Assembly: GCA_028711415.1 (NCBI GenBank)
Contig: JAQTSG010000008.1
Coordinates: forward strand, 1-34,868
From: Patescibacteria group bacterium
GTDB taxonomy: Bacteria > Patescibacteriota > Patescibacteriia > Patescibacteriales > JAQTRU01
Direction of reading: 5' to 3'
DNA: 34,868 nucleotides
Position 1 is the stretch's first letter, and every line of letters begins with the position of its first letter. The translations under genes and the position numbers were made by a program. The notes under the pieces were generated by a model, which worked only from the letters and a program-made list of their open reading frames with translations, was not told the DNA's origin and searched no databases. Below, one piece after another: positions 8,159-16,278 of the stretch.

Positions 8159-9433
8159 ATGTTTGGATTTCGTTTAGAAAAGAAGAGTCTTATTGGCGCC
8201 GGAGCTATAATGCTGGCCGCCCTGTTTTGGAGTTTAGATGGAGTTTTTATCAGGCCGAAATTTTATAGTCTGCCGCCGTCTTTAGTGGTTTTTTTGGAGC
8301 ATTTTTTGGGGTTCATAGTTTTAGCTCCTTTTTTAATTTTGGGTTGGTCTAAGGTAAAGCTCCTTAGGAAAAAAGACTGGGGAGCGATTTTTTGGGTAAG
8401 TATTTTTGGCGGATTGCTTGGGACGCTAATGATTACCAAGGCGTTTTTTGCCGCGATTGACGGCGAAGTTACTTTTGCTACTGTCGTGATCTTACAGAAA
8501 CTGCAGCCGGTCTTTGCCCTGATTATGGCGCGTCTGATTTTAGGGGAAAGACTTAGCCGCCGTTTTTATCTCTGGGCCGCTTTCGCCATCGTCGCCGCTT
8601 ATTTTTTGGCTTTTGGCAAAACCGGTTTAAGTTTTGGCCAGTTGAATTTTTCCCACGAGGCCGCCTGGTTTGCGATTCTCGCCGCTTTCGCTTTTGGCTC
8701 TTCCACGGTTTTTGGCAAAAGGATTGTTAACCACCTTGATTTTAAATCCACCACGGCCTTGCGTTTCGGCCTTACAAGTTTACTGGCCTTTTTTCTTATT
8801 TTATCTAACGGAGATTTGTTTAAGATAGGCGAGGTAGGTGGCCTATACTGGAAACTTTTGGCAGTAATAGTTTTTACGAGCGGAGCCGGAGCGATGTTTA
8901 TTTATTATTTTGGCTTAAAAAGAATAACCGCTTCAACCGCGACCATCTGCGAGCTGGCCTGGCCTTTATCCTCGGTTATTTTAGACTATCTACTTAATAA
9001 AAATATTTTAACCAGCGGGCAGATTATTGCCAGCGCAGTTTTGCTTTTATCTTTCTTTATGGTGGTTAAAGAGGGCGGCAAAAAAATTGAATTTGAGGCA
9101 AGGGTCATAAAGGGAATGGGCCGGGGAGAAAAAATCGGCCTGCCGACAATTAATCTTGACCAGGTTAATTTAGACATAGATTACGGAGTTTACTTGGTAG
9201 AGGCGGAAATCGACGGGGTAACCCATAAAGGATTACTGCATTTCGGCCTAAAAGAGACTTTTGGCGAGGCCGCTTCCGCCGAACTGATTATTAGGGAATA
9301 TATTTTGAATATTACCCAAAAAAATGTTAAAATAAAGGTAGGCCACAAAATAAGGGAGATAAGGAAATTTAACAGTCAAAATGAGCTGAAAGAGCAAATT
9401 AATAAGGATCTAGAGGAGTTAATGGACAAATAG
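8159..9433 (+). CDS. EamA/DMT-family transporter fused to a C-terminal riboflavin kinase domain
   Basis: 424 residues. Residues 10-305 form about ten membrane segments in two EamA-like halves (first ends near 155, second 165-305), as in drug/metabolite transporters. Residues 311-424 are a soluble domain with riboflavin kinase features: GRGEKIGLPTINL at 321-333 (the family PTxN nucleotide/metal loop), DYGVY at 341-345, a candidate catalytic Glu at 375 (SAELI) and the IREIRKFNSQNELKEQI tail. The usual NPTF is here KETF. Some EamA-family proteins (RibN, ImpX) are riboflavin importers, so the simplest reading is riboflavin uptake followed by phosphorylation to FMN on the inner face, with the upstream adenylyltransferase making FAD. 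The domain assignments are seen; substrate and coupling are inferred. Confidence 0.85.
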   Translation: MFGFRLEKKSLIGAGAIMLAALFWSLDGVFIRPKFYSLPPSLVVFLEHFLGFIVLAPFLILGWSKVKLLRKKDWGAIFWVSIFGGLLGTLMITKAFFAAIDGEVTFATVVILQKLQPVFALIMARLILGERLSRRFYLWAAFAIVAAYFLAFGKTGLSFGQLNFSHEAAWFAILAAFAFGSSTVFGKRIVNHLDFKSTTALRFGLTSLLAFFLILSNGDLFKIGEVGGLYWKLLAVIVFTSGAGAMFIYYFGLKRITASTATICELAWPLSSVILDYLLNKNILTSGQIIASAVLLLSFFMVVKEGGKKIEFEARVIKGMGRGEKIGLPTINLDQVNLDIDYGVYLVEAEIDGVTHKGLLHFGLKETFGEAASAELIIREYILNITQKNVKIKVGHKIREIRKFNSQNELKEQINKDLEELMDK

Positions 9434-9453
9434 AGTATCAAACGGGTTAGTCG

Positions 9454-9547
9454 AAAGTTTGTAAAGTTATAAAGTTCATAAAGTTATGAAGTTGATTAAC
9501 CCATGATATTCCAAAGACTTTATAAACTTTATAACTTTATTAACTTA
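9454..9547. repeat. AT-rich imperfect palindrome overlapping the 5' end of the next ORF
   Basis: The left half (9454-9498) uses aaagttataaagttcataa words and the right half (9513-9547) ctttataaactttataactt words, pairing around CCATGATATT. It is the same family as 6303-6392. The first ATG of the next ORF lies in the centre, so its first 15-20 residues are repeat-derived. Confidence 0.7.
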
Positions 9548-11098
9548 TTACTCAATAACAAAGTGTTTGATTATCTGCAAAAATTTAATCAGTTGCCTAA
9601 AAATCTGCGGGACAAAGTCTCAACGTCTTTGGTAATGGCGGCGATTGATGAACTGGAGAAGAAATATAATGTAAGTTTGGCATCCCTAGTTATGAGGGTG
9701 ATGATAAAAGAAGTGAGACTGCCTGATTTAGCTGGTTATTTTATAGAAAAAGAGAATTTAGACCCGGGCAAATCGGAAGAGCTGGCGAAAATAATGGCGG
9801 AAAAAATTTTTACTGGCGTTAAAGATTATCTGGGAGCCGAAGCTGGCGGGGGAGAAAAAAAGCCGGAGGCCCTTCGTCAAACTTTCTCCGGCTCCGCCTC
9901 ACTGGCGGATTTGGCGGATAAGCGGGGCGGGGAAGAAAAGCCCGCTAAAGTTGAAGCTAAAAGAGAAGCGACTCCGGCTGTTGAGGGAGCGAGTTTTTTC
10001 TTTTCCTCCGAAGATGAGGAAGAAATAAGAGAATTAACGAAAAAGATAAACGGAGAATTTAAAGTATCTTTAACAGATGAGGAAATTGAGGATAAGTTAA
10101 ATAAAATTATTACCTCTTCCCAGATAAATTTTGGCAGTCAAGAACTTTTAGACCGCTTCCGAAGTATTTTAAAAACTTATTTGCGGGGCATAAGAGACAG
10201 GATTGAAACTAAGCAGACTTTAAAGAAAATTTTTTCCGACGGCGGTTTGGGTTTTGATGATAATTCAGCTGATGAGGTTTTAAAGATTACCGACAGTCTG
10301 GCGGGAGGGAAAGAAATTTCTCTAAGGCCGCCGTTAAAGATAAGATTGCCCGAGGATAGAATGGCCGGCAAAGAAATGGAAGAGAAAACCGGCGCTTTAA
10401 AAAATATTGGAATGCGGGATGTTGATTATAGTTTTTCTTCTTTGGCAGCCCCCAAAGAAAAAAAAGAAGATGTCTCTGGCCCGCCGGTTAATCTGCCAAC
10501 AGAAGAAAAAGTAAGAGAAGAGCCGATAAAATTAGATATAAGCCATGAAATCTCACCTCCGCCTCCCATGGTTATAAAAAAACCGCCGGTCGTTGACAGA
10601 ATAAAAGTGGTTAAGCCCAGCCGTCCGGAAGTAAAAATTCCGGGCAAAGATGATGTTTTTCTAAAAACGCCGGAACCGGAAAAACCGGCAGCAAAGGCGC
10701 CTTCGCGGACGCCCACGCCTATCATAAGCGCGGGTAAGAGAAAAATGGAAGATGTAAAATATATTCCGCCTAAGGTAATGAACCCGATAGATGAATTGCG
10801 GTATATGGATCTAATAAATTTCCGGCGTCTTAGCCCGGAAGCGGAGAAACAGATAGCGAAAATAAGGGAGAAAATAAACCTCTTAGAGGAGGAAAATTAC
10901 AGTCGGCGGATAGAAGGAGTGAGGGGTTGGCGTCAAAGTCCGGTAAATAGACTATATCTTTCCCTTGGCCAGCAAAGCATTAGCGAGAGGAAGCCGGTTG
11001 ATGCTATAATAGAAGAAAGGAAAAATACCGGCCAGGATTATTTAACTTTAGAAGAATTTAAAGCCATAATGGATTTAAACAAAGAATTACGGTTCTAA
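9503..11098 (+). CDS. Uncharacterised protein of the T4SS block with Pro/Lys-rich centre
   Basis: Up to 531 residues, not recognised. Residues 21-115 form a conserved-looking helical domain, residues 120-150 are low complexity (partly encoded by a GC-rich repeat near 9860-9930), 165-270 are helical and charged, 325-425 are Pro/Lys/Glu-rich and probably disordered, and 430-531 are a compact C-terminal domain (RRLSPEAEKQIAKIREKI onward). There is no membrane segment. The ATG at 9503 lies in a palindrome whose translation gives residues 1-20; GTG at 9563 or ATG at 9635 are alternative starts, with GTG favoured because the sequence downstream looks genuine. It lies 281 nt before prgI on the same strand, and a cytoplasmic T4SS accessory role is inferred from position only. 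Confidence 0.6.
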   Translation: MIFQRLYKLYNFINLLLNNKVFDYLQKFNQLPKNLRDKVSTSLVMAAIDELEKKYNVSLASLVMRVMIKEVRLPDLAGYFIEKENLDPGKSEELAKIMAEKIFTGVKDYLGAEAGGGEKKPEALRQTFSGSASLADLADKRGGEEKPAKVEAKREATPAVEGASFFFSSEDEEEIRELTKKINGEFKVSLTDEEIEDKLNKIITSSQINFGSQELLDRFRSILKTYLRGIRDRIETKQTLKKIFSDGGLGFDDNSADEVLKITDSLAGGKEISLRPPLKIRLPEDRMAGKEMEEKTGALKNIGMRDVDYSFSSLAAPKEKKEDVSGPPVNLPTEEKVREEPIKLDISHEISPPPPMVIKKPPVVDRIKVVKPSRPEVKIPGKDDVFLKTPEPEKPAAKAPSRTPTPIISAGKRKMEDVKYIPPKVMNPIDELRYMDLINFRRLSPEAEKQIAKIREKINLLEEENYSRRIEGVRGWRQSPVNRLYLSLGQQSISERKPVDAIIEERKNTGQDYLTLEEFKAIMDLNKELRF

Positions 11099-11157
11099 TC
11101 CTTATCTTTTAATGGTTATGCTATAGGTTTTAATGTTTTTCTTTGAAATGAGTTAAA

Positions 11158-11335
11158 TTTTTAAAATCCAAAGTTCTAAATCCCAATTTCCAACCCGCCT
11201 GCAACGCAAGCTAGCGAGCGGGCAGGTAAAACCCCAAATAAAAAGTACTTCAAGATTATTTTTTGCTGAATTATAATTTTTGGCTTGGGATTTGGAGCTT
11301 TATTGGAAATTTGGACTTGGTCATTGGGATTTTCT
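11158..11335. repeat. AT-rich imperfect palindrome with internal GC-rich hairpin
   Basis: The left words aaatcccaatttccaa (about 11176-11192) and right words ttggaaatttggacttgg (about 11304-11321) are imperfect reverse complements. Inside the left part is a GC-rich inverted repeat, cccgcctgc ... gcgggcagg (about 11194-11226). This fills most of the 281-nt gap before prgI. I see no ORF or clear promoter in it. Confidence 0.6.
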
Positions 11336-11379
11336 ATCTTTTATTTTTAGCAATAATTACTAATTAATTACTAACTAAC

Positions 11380-11844
11380 GTGCAACAATTCACTATTCCT
11401 CAATTCATTGATGTTGAAGATAAAATAATTGGCCCAGTAACGACCAGGCAATTTATAATCCTTTTGGCCGGATTTCTGTTGATGGGTATAAGTTATAAGT
11501 TATTTGATTTTTCTTTATTCCTTACGATTAGCGTCCTTACTCTGCTGATAACCGGAACTTTCTCTTTTGTGAGGATAAACGGCCGGCCCTTTCACTTCTT
11601 TATTCTGAATGTGATCCAGACTTTAAAACGGCCTAAATTGCGGGTGTGGTATAACGAACTTTCTCCACGGGAGAAGGAAGGATACGAGCTGGACGAGAAA
11701 GAAATAATAAAGCAGACTCCTCTGCCCGTCACTAAAATTCAGCCGAATATGTCTCGGTTGGCTGAATTATCTCTGATAGTTGATACGCGGGGGGAGTATA
11801 AGGGGGAAGAAGGGAGAGAGACGGAAATTACGGCCGTTAAATAA
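11380..11844 (+). CDS. PrgI-family (VirB3-like) T4SS membrane protein
   Basis: 154 residues beginning with GTG (MQQFTIPQFIDVEDKIIGPVT). The N-terminal segment is typical of PrgI proteins, which take the place of VirB3 in Gram-positive and CPR type IV secretion systems. Two adjacent membrane segments fill about residues 24-65, followed by a cytoplasmic tail of about 85 residues. It lies 14 nt before the TraC-like gene and close to virB4, the conserved order for this family. No Shine-Dalgarno is seen before the GTG. Confidence 0.85.
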   Translation: MQQFTIPQFIDVEDKIIGPVTTRQFIILLAGFLLMGISYKLFDFSLFLTISVLTLLITGTFSFVRINGRPFHFFILNVIQTLKRPKLRVWYNELSPREKEGYELDEKEIIKQTPLPVTKIQPNMSRLAELSLIVDTRGEYKGEEGRETEITAVK

Positions 11845-11858
11845 ATTTTAGAAAGACT

Positions 11859-12539
11859 ATGGCTAAAAATAAAACAGCTAAAAATAAATCCGTTGTTTCT
11901 TCCCAGAAATATCTTGACATTGCCGAAATAAGGGAAGACACCGTAATTATGCGGGATAATACTTTGCGGGCGGTTTTACTGGTTTCCAGCATTAATTTTG
12001 CTTTAAAAAGTGAAGATGAGCAGGGAGCGATAATTTCTTCTTACGTGAGTTTTTTAAATAACATTGATTTTCCTTTGCAGATCGCGATCCAATCCCGGGA
12101 GCTTGATATCAACGGTTATCTTGAGCAATTAAAGCAGAAGGAAAAAGAGCAGACAAACGAACTTCTTAAAATACAGACAGCTGAATATACCCAGTATATA
12201 GAAGAATTGGTTTCTATGGCGAAAATTATGAATAAGCGTTTTTACGTGGTTGTTCCCTATGACCCGGTATCAGACAAGAAAAAGAATTTCTTTTCCTCCC
12301 TTTTGGAAGTTTTAAAGCCGGCGACTCTGATTAAAATGAAAGAAGAAAGATTTTTAAAATATAAAGTTGAATTGGGCCGGCGGGTAGAGAATGTTATGAG
12401 CAGTTTAGCTTCAACCGGTTTAAACGCCGTTCAGCTTGATACCCAGAGTTTAATTGAACTTTATTATAATACCTATAACCCGAAGACTTCTAAGAATCAA
12501 AGACTGGCTGATGTAAAAAATTTGCGGGTAGCTGAATAA
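11859..12539 (+). CDS. TraC-like domain protein (resembles the N-terminal domain of VirB4/TraC)
   Basis: 226 residues, soluble. The segments IMRDNTLRAVLLVSSINFAL, DEQGAIISSYVSFLNNI and PLQIAIQSRELDINGYL are characteristic of the domain preceding the ATPase core in TraC/VirB4 proteins; a long helix (about 85-130) follows. There is no Walker motif. The ATPase itself is the next gene, 12 nt downstream, so this may be a free-standing N-terminal-domain paralogue or half of a split VirB4. It probably acts at the cytoplasmic face with PrgI and VirB4. Confidence 0.8.
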   Translation: MAKNKTAKNKSVVSSQKYLDIAEIREDTVIMRDNTLRAVLLVSSINFALKSEDEQGAIISSYVSFLNNIDFPLQIAIQSRELDINGYLEQLKQKEKEQTNELLKIQTAEYTQYIEELVSMAKIMNKRFYVVVPYDPVSDKKKNFFSSLLEVLKPATLIKMKEERFLKYKVELGRRVENVMSSLASTGLNAVQLDTQSLIELYYNTYNPKTSKNQRLADVKNLRVAE

Positions 12540-12551
12540 TTTATATGAGAT

Positions 12552-14456
12552 ATGTTCAATTTTAATAAAGGCAAAGAAATAAAGGCGGAAAAGGGGCGGG
12601 AAAGTAAGCCGGCTATTGAAGCTAATCCGAAAGTAGTGAGAGAAATTATTGAGGAGGAAAAGACTTTCCGGCGCGGGGTTTTATCAATAAACGATTTAAT
12701 CGCCCCGGCCAGCATGGAAGTTACTCCCGACTTCTTGCGGATGGGAGAAGCCTATATCCGCACTATCTTTGTTATAAATTATCCGCGGTATATCACGGTT
12801 GGCTGGTTCGCGCCGATTATAAATCTAAATTCCACCTTTGACGTGGCGATGTTTTTCTACCCGGTAAGCAGTTCTTTAATTTTAAAGCAGCTAAAAAATA
12901 AAGTCGGGGCTTTAGAGGCGCAAATTGTTTCTGACGCGGAAAAAGGAGCGGCCAGGGATCCTTTAAGGGAAACAGCTTTAAGGGATATTGAGGCCTTGCG
13001 GGACGCTTTAACCCAGGGCATAGAAAAATTTTTTCAGTTTTCTTTGTATGTGACGATTTATGCTGACAGTAAAGAGGAACTAAACCAGTTGTCGGATAAA
13101 ATTGAAAATATTTTCGGTTCCCGCCTGGTTTATTCCAAAAGAGTTTTTTATCAGGCGGAGCAAGGATTTAATTCAACCCTTCCCTTGGCTAACGATGAGC
13201 TTTACATTACGTTTAACATGAACTCTTCGCCGGTAGCTTCTTCTTTTCCTTTTATTTCCTCGGAATTGACATCTGATAACGGCATTCTTTATGGCATAAA
13301 TAGGCATAATAACAGCTTGATTTTATTTGACCGTTTTAGTTTGCAGAATGCTAATACCGTTGTTTTCGCCACTTCCGGCGCCGGCAAAAGTTATGCCATT
13401 AAACTGGAAGTTCTGCGTTCTCTGATGCTCGGCACAGAGGTAATAATTATTGACCCGGAATATGAATATAAGCATCTATCAGACGCGGTCGGCGGGACTT
13501 ATATCAATATTTCCTTATCCAGCGAAAATAAAATCAACCCTTTTGATTTGCCCCGGGCTATTGGCGGAGATGCCAAGCCGGAAGATATAATCAGAAGCGC
13601 GGTCATTACGCTTAAAGGTTTGGTAAGACTTATGCTGGGGGGCTTGAGCCATGAAGAGGATTCTATTGTTGACCGGGCGCTCCTTGAAACTTACGCCAAG
13701 AAGGACATTACGCCGGAATCAGACCTGGCTAAAATAGAACCGCCGATTATGCAGGATTTTCAGGAAATACTGGACGGAATGGAAGGTGGGGCGGACTTGG
13801 CCCTGCGCCTGCGCAAATATACGGAAGGAACTTTCGCCGGCCTTCTTAATAATTTAACTAACGTGGAGATGAATAACCAACTGGTCTGCTTTTCCGTCCG
13901 TGATTTAGAAGATGAATTAAGGCCGATGGCTATTTATACGATTGTAAATTATATCTGGAATATCGTCCGGTCAGAAACGAAAAAGAGGGTTTTAGTGATT
14001 GATGAGGCCTGGTGGCTGATGCAGCACGAAGATAGCGCTAAATTTATTTTCGCTTTAGTCAAACGTTGCCGCAAATATTATCTTGGCGTCACGACAATTA
14101 CGCAGGATGTTAATGATTTTTTAACCTCCCCTTACGGCCAGGCGATTGTTACCAATTCTTCCCTGCAGCTTCTTTTAAAGCAATCGCCGGCGGCTATTGA
14201 ATTAGTCCAGAAAACCTTTGCTTTAACCGAGGGAGAAAAATATTTACTTCTTGAAGGCGGAGTCGGGGAAGGGATATTCTTCGCCGGCCGCAAGCACGCG
14301 GCTATAAAAGTCGTGGCTTCTTACGCGGAAGATCAGCTTATAACCTCCGACCCCCGCCAACTATTAGAAATTGAGGAAGCTAAAAAGGAGTTTGAAGCCA
14401 GTTTAGAAGGAGGCGAGGGCGGGGAGGAAGCCGGTCCGGAAGAGGCCGGAGTCTAA
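12552..14456 (+). CDS. virB4: VirB4/TraC-family conjugation ATPase
   Basis: 634 residues. Residues 40-230 form the N-terminal VirB4 domain with a helical insert near 130-160. The ATPase core starts near 255, with Walker A SGAGKS around 274-280 and Walker B VLVIDEAWWLM around 480-491, followed by the RRCRKYYLGVTTITQDV-type block (written here KRCRKYY) and the QSPAAIELVQ region typical of VirB4. It powers assembly and substrate transfer of type IV secretion machinery. It follows the TraC-like gene by 12 nt and precedes a 205-aa membrane-anchored protein by 16 nt, clearly one operon. The last 30 residues are Glu/Gly-rich. Confidence 0.95.
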   Translation: MFNFNKGKEIKAEKGRESKPAIEANPKVVREIIEEEKTFRRGVLSINDLIAPASMEVTPDFLRMGEAYIRTIFVINYPRYITVGWFAPIINLNSTFDVAMFFYPVSSSLILKQLKNKVGALEAQIVSDAEKGAARDPLRETALRDIEALRDALTQGIEKFFQFSLYVTIYADSKEELNQLSDKIENIFGSRLVYSKRVFYQAEQGFNSTLPLANDELYITFNMNSSPVASSFPFISSELTSDNGILYGINRHNNSLILFDRFSLQNANTVVFATSGAGKSYAIKLEVLRSLMLGTEVIIIDPEYEYKHLSDAVGGTYINISLSSENKINPFDLPRAIGGDAKPEDIIRSAVITLKGLVRLMLGGLSHEEDSIVDRALLETYAKKDITPESDLAKIEPPIMQDFQEILDGMEGGADLALRLRKYTEGTFAGLLNNLTNVEMNNQLVCFSVRDLEDELRPMAIYTIVNYIWNIVRSETKKRVLVIDEAWWLMQHEDSAKFIFALVKRCRKYYLGVTTITQDVNDFLTSPYGQAIVTNSSLQLLLKQSPAAIELVQKTFALTEGEKYLLLEGGVGEGIFFAGRKHAAIKVVASYAEDQLITSDPRQLLEIEEAKKEFEASLEGGEGGEEAGPEEAGV

Positions 14457-14472
14457 TATTATTTTTAAGTTT

Positions 14473-15090
14473 ATGACAAAGAAACTTTTAAATTTTATTA
14501 TTATTACTATCGCAATAGCCGCTTTAGCCGGAATTATTTATATTATATTTTTCCATGACTTCACCGGAAAGAATCTAATAAGCGGGGAGAAAAAAGTTTC
14601 TTCTCCGTCGGCGGAAACGGAAGGGGAAGGAGTTATAGTCTTATCTAGCGAAAACCAGAAAGATTTATCGGCCGGCGGAGAAGGAATAAGCGAAAGCGAA
14701 ATTGTCCGGGAAAGTTTAAAAAGAATGGCAATTGCTTTCGCGGAAAGGTTCGGCAGTTATTCCAATCATTCAAACTACAGCAATATTTCCGACCTGAAAG
14801 TCTTTATGACCGGCGCTATGCAGGTCTGGGCTGATAGGTTTATAGAAGAAACAAAAGCTGAGCGAGGAACAAGCGATGTTTATTACGGCATTACGACTAA
14901 AGCGATCGCGAGCGAGATAAAAGAAATTGACGAGAGCGCGGGACAGGCGGAAATTTTAGTAAAAGCCCAGAAACGGGAAGCGAGCGGCACTATGGATAAT
15001 ACTGCGGTAACCTATCAGGATATTTTAATATCTTTCGCGAAAGAAAATAGTTTTTGGAAAGTTGATAGGGCTGAATGGCAGGAGAAATAA
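14473..15090 (+). CDS. Single-pass membrane protein of the T4SS operon, possible VirB8/TcpC-like
   Basis: 205 residues: one N-terminal membrane anchor (about 5-27), a Ser/Glu/Gly-rich linker (35-75), and a globular extracytoplasmic domain (75-205). The domain has two helices, then alternating strands ending in SFWKVDRAEW, a pattern reminiscent of NTF2-fold domains as in VirB8/TcpC. It lies 16 nt after virB4 with the same orientation. The fold suggestion comes from secondary-structure impression and context, not a recognised family signature. Confidence 0.65.
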   Translation: MTKKLLNFIIITIAIAALAGIIYIIFFHDFTGKNLISGEKKVSSPSAETEGEGVIVLSSENQKDLSAGGEGISESEIVRESLKRMAIAFAERFGSYSNHSNYSNISDLKVFMTGAMQVWADRFIEETKAERGTSDVYYGITTKAIASEIKEIDESAGQAEILVKAQKREASGTMDNTAVTYQDILISFAKENSFWKVDRAEWQEK

Positions 15091-15108
15091 ACCCGCCTTT
15101 TTATTAAA

Positions 15109-15272
15109 AGGGACTGTCGCCGAATGTGCTTTTGAAGCGAAATTGGCAAAATTTGTGATAAATTTTTCAAATAAATTTTAAGGTTTATATGAAATATAAG
15201 CCGAAAAATTTTTTGGAAAATTTAGCCGAATTTTGAAAATTGCAGCCAAAATGACATTCGGCGACAGTCCCT
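15109..15272. mobile_element. 164-bp MITE-like element with perfect 19-bp terminal inverted repeats
   Basis: The termini agggactgtcgccgaatgt (15109-15127) and its exact reverse complement (15254-15272) enclose 126 bp of AT-rich DNA with no ORF. Size, perfect ends and lack of coding content fit a non-autonomous transposable element. Flanks read ...attaaa and aaaagg..., so any target duplication is short and not certain. No transposase is present in this window. Confidence 0.75.
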
Positions 15273-15276
15273 AAAA

Positions 15277-15308
15277 GGTGTTTCACACTCTATAGGGCGT
15301 GAAACACC
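15277..15308. promoter_or_regulatory. Hairpin whose halves match parS half-sites
   Basis: GGTGTTTCAC (15277-15286) and GTGAAACACC (15299-15308) are perfect reverse complements separated by 12 nt. The inner eight bases of each arm equal the two halves of the classical ParB site TGTTTCACGTGAAACA, but split by the spacer. It may instead be a repeat-family hairpin or leader structure for the DsbA-like gene. Confidence 0.5.
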
Positions 15309-15316
15309 AAAATATT

Positions 15317-16117
15317 ATGTCTTTCCAGAAAAAAGAAACCCCCGTTGGAATTATTCCGAAATTCGTCCCTGCCCGAAAGCAGCGGAGTGCCATTCCTGAC
15401 GGAGTGAAATTTCCCACAAGATTATTTGTAATTGCTGCTTTAGGCAATTTTATTTTATTATTTATCTTTTTTTCCGGCCTGAAGCTGAATCTGGCTAGTT
15501 CTCAAGCTGGCAGTGACGAAGTGGCCGGGATTTATCAGGGTAGCGGGACCGAAGACCCTTTAATAACCAAGGTGCCTGGGCTGGCAGACGTTCTGGATGG
15601 GCCGATTATAAACGGCTCTGACCCGAGTTTAGGGCCGGAGGAAGCGCCGGTCGTTATTACCTATTTCGCCGATTACGAATGCCGCTATTGCCAGAAGCAG
15701 GAAGTAGTGATAAAAAAGGCCGTGGAAAAACATAAAGATAAAATACGGCTGGTCTGGAAAGACTATCCGGAAAGAGATGCCGCCTCCGGTTCTTTCTCCG
15801 CGGCCGTGGCTGGACGTTGCGCGCAGGAACAAGGGCAGTTTTGGCCCTTCCACGACCTGCTTTTTAAAAACAGCGAAGAATTAAGCAAGGATTTATTCAT
15901 TGCTTTAGCCGAAAAACTTAATTTAAGAAAAAGTCTTTTTTCCGGATGTCTTAGAGATAATGAAATAAGCCAGCTGGTAAAGAGTAATATTTTAGAAGCC
16001 GAGGCCCTGGATATAAAAGGCGTGCCGTTTATTTTTATCAATCAGCGGGAAGTTATGGGAGAAGCGACCGAAGAAGACTTAAATAAAATAATTGACATTG
16101 AGTTAGATGAGTTATAA
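15317..16117 (+). CDS. Membrane-anchored DsbA-like thioredoxin-fold protein
   Basis: 266 residues from the ATG at 15317; an upstream in-frame GTG at 15299 lies inside the hairpin and was rejected. A membrane anchor occupies about 35-58, then a linker, then a DSBA/thioredoxin domain from about 95. The redox motif is CRYC at 122-125 following YFADYE, and the cis-proline segment is GVPFIFI near the C-terminus. Such proteins act outside the membrane in forming or exchanging disulfides. Position after the T4SS operon suggests a role in folding surface or secreted proteins, but the MITE and hairpin separate it from that operon. Confidence 0.88.
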   Translation: MSFQKKETPVGIIPKFVPARKQRSAIPDGVKFPTRLFVIAALGNFILLFIFFSGLKLNLASSQAGSDEVAGIYQGSGTEDPLITKVPGLADVLDGPIINGSDPSLGPEEAPVVITYFADYECRYCQKQEVVIKKAVEKHKDKIRLVWKDYPERDAASGSFSAAVAGRCAQEQGQFWPFHDLLFKNSEELSKDLFIALAEKLNLRKSLFSGCLRDNEISQLVKSNILEAEALDIKGVPFIFINQREVMGEATEEDLNKIIDIELDEL

Positions 16118-16170
16118 TACGATTTACGCAGAAATATAATTTTGGTTGATTTTAATTTTTCTACGCATCG

Positions 16171-16265
16171 CAAATTGAAATTAGTAATTTGTAATTAGTA
16201 ATTTGGGGTAAGGCTAAAATCATTATAATAATAGCCAAGTTACCAATTACAAATTTCAAATTGCT
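16171..16265. repeat. AT-rich imperfect palindrome before radA
   Basis: The left half (16171-16207) is built of aaattagtaatttgtaatta words and the right half (16236-16265) of accaattacaaatttcaaat words, giving an imperfect inverted repeat with a centre near 16208-16235. It fills the DsbA-radA gap; no Shine-Dalgarno precedes radA. Confidence 0.65.
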
Positions 16266-16278
16266 ATCATAGATTATT

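Noticed and set aside
15299-15316. Upstream GTG start for the DsbA-like protein
   Set aside because: The six extra codons come from the parS-like hairpin; ATG 15317 is the natural start.
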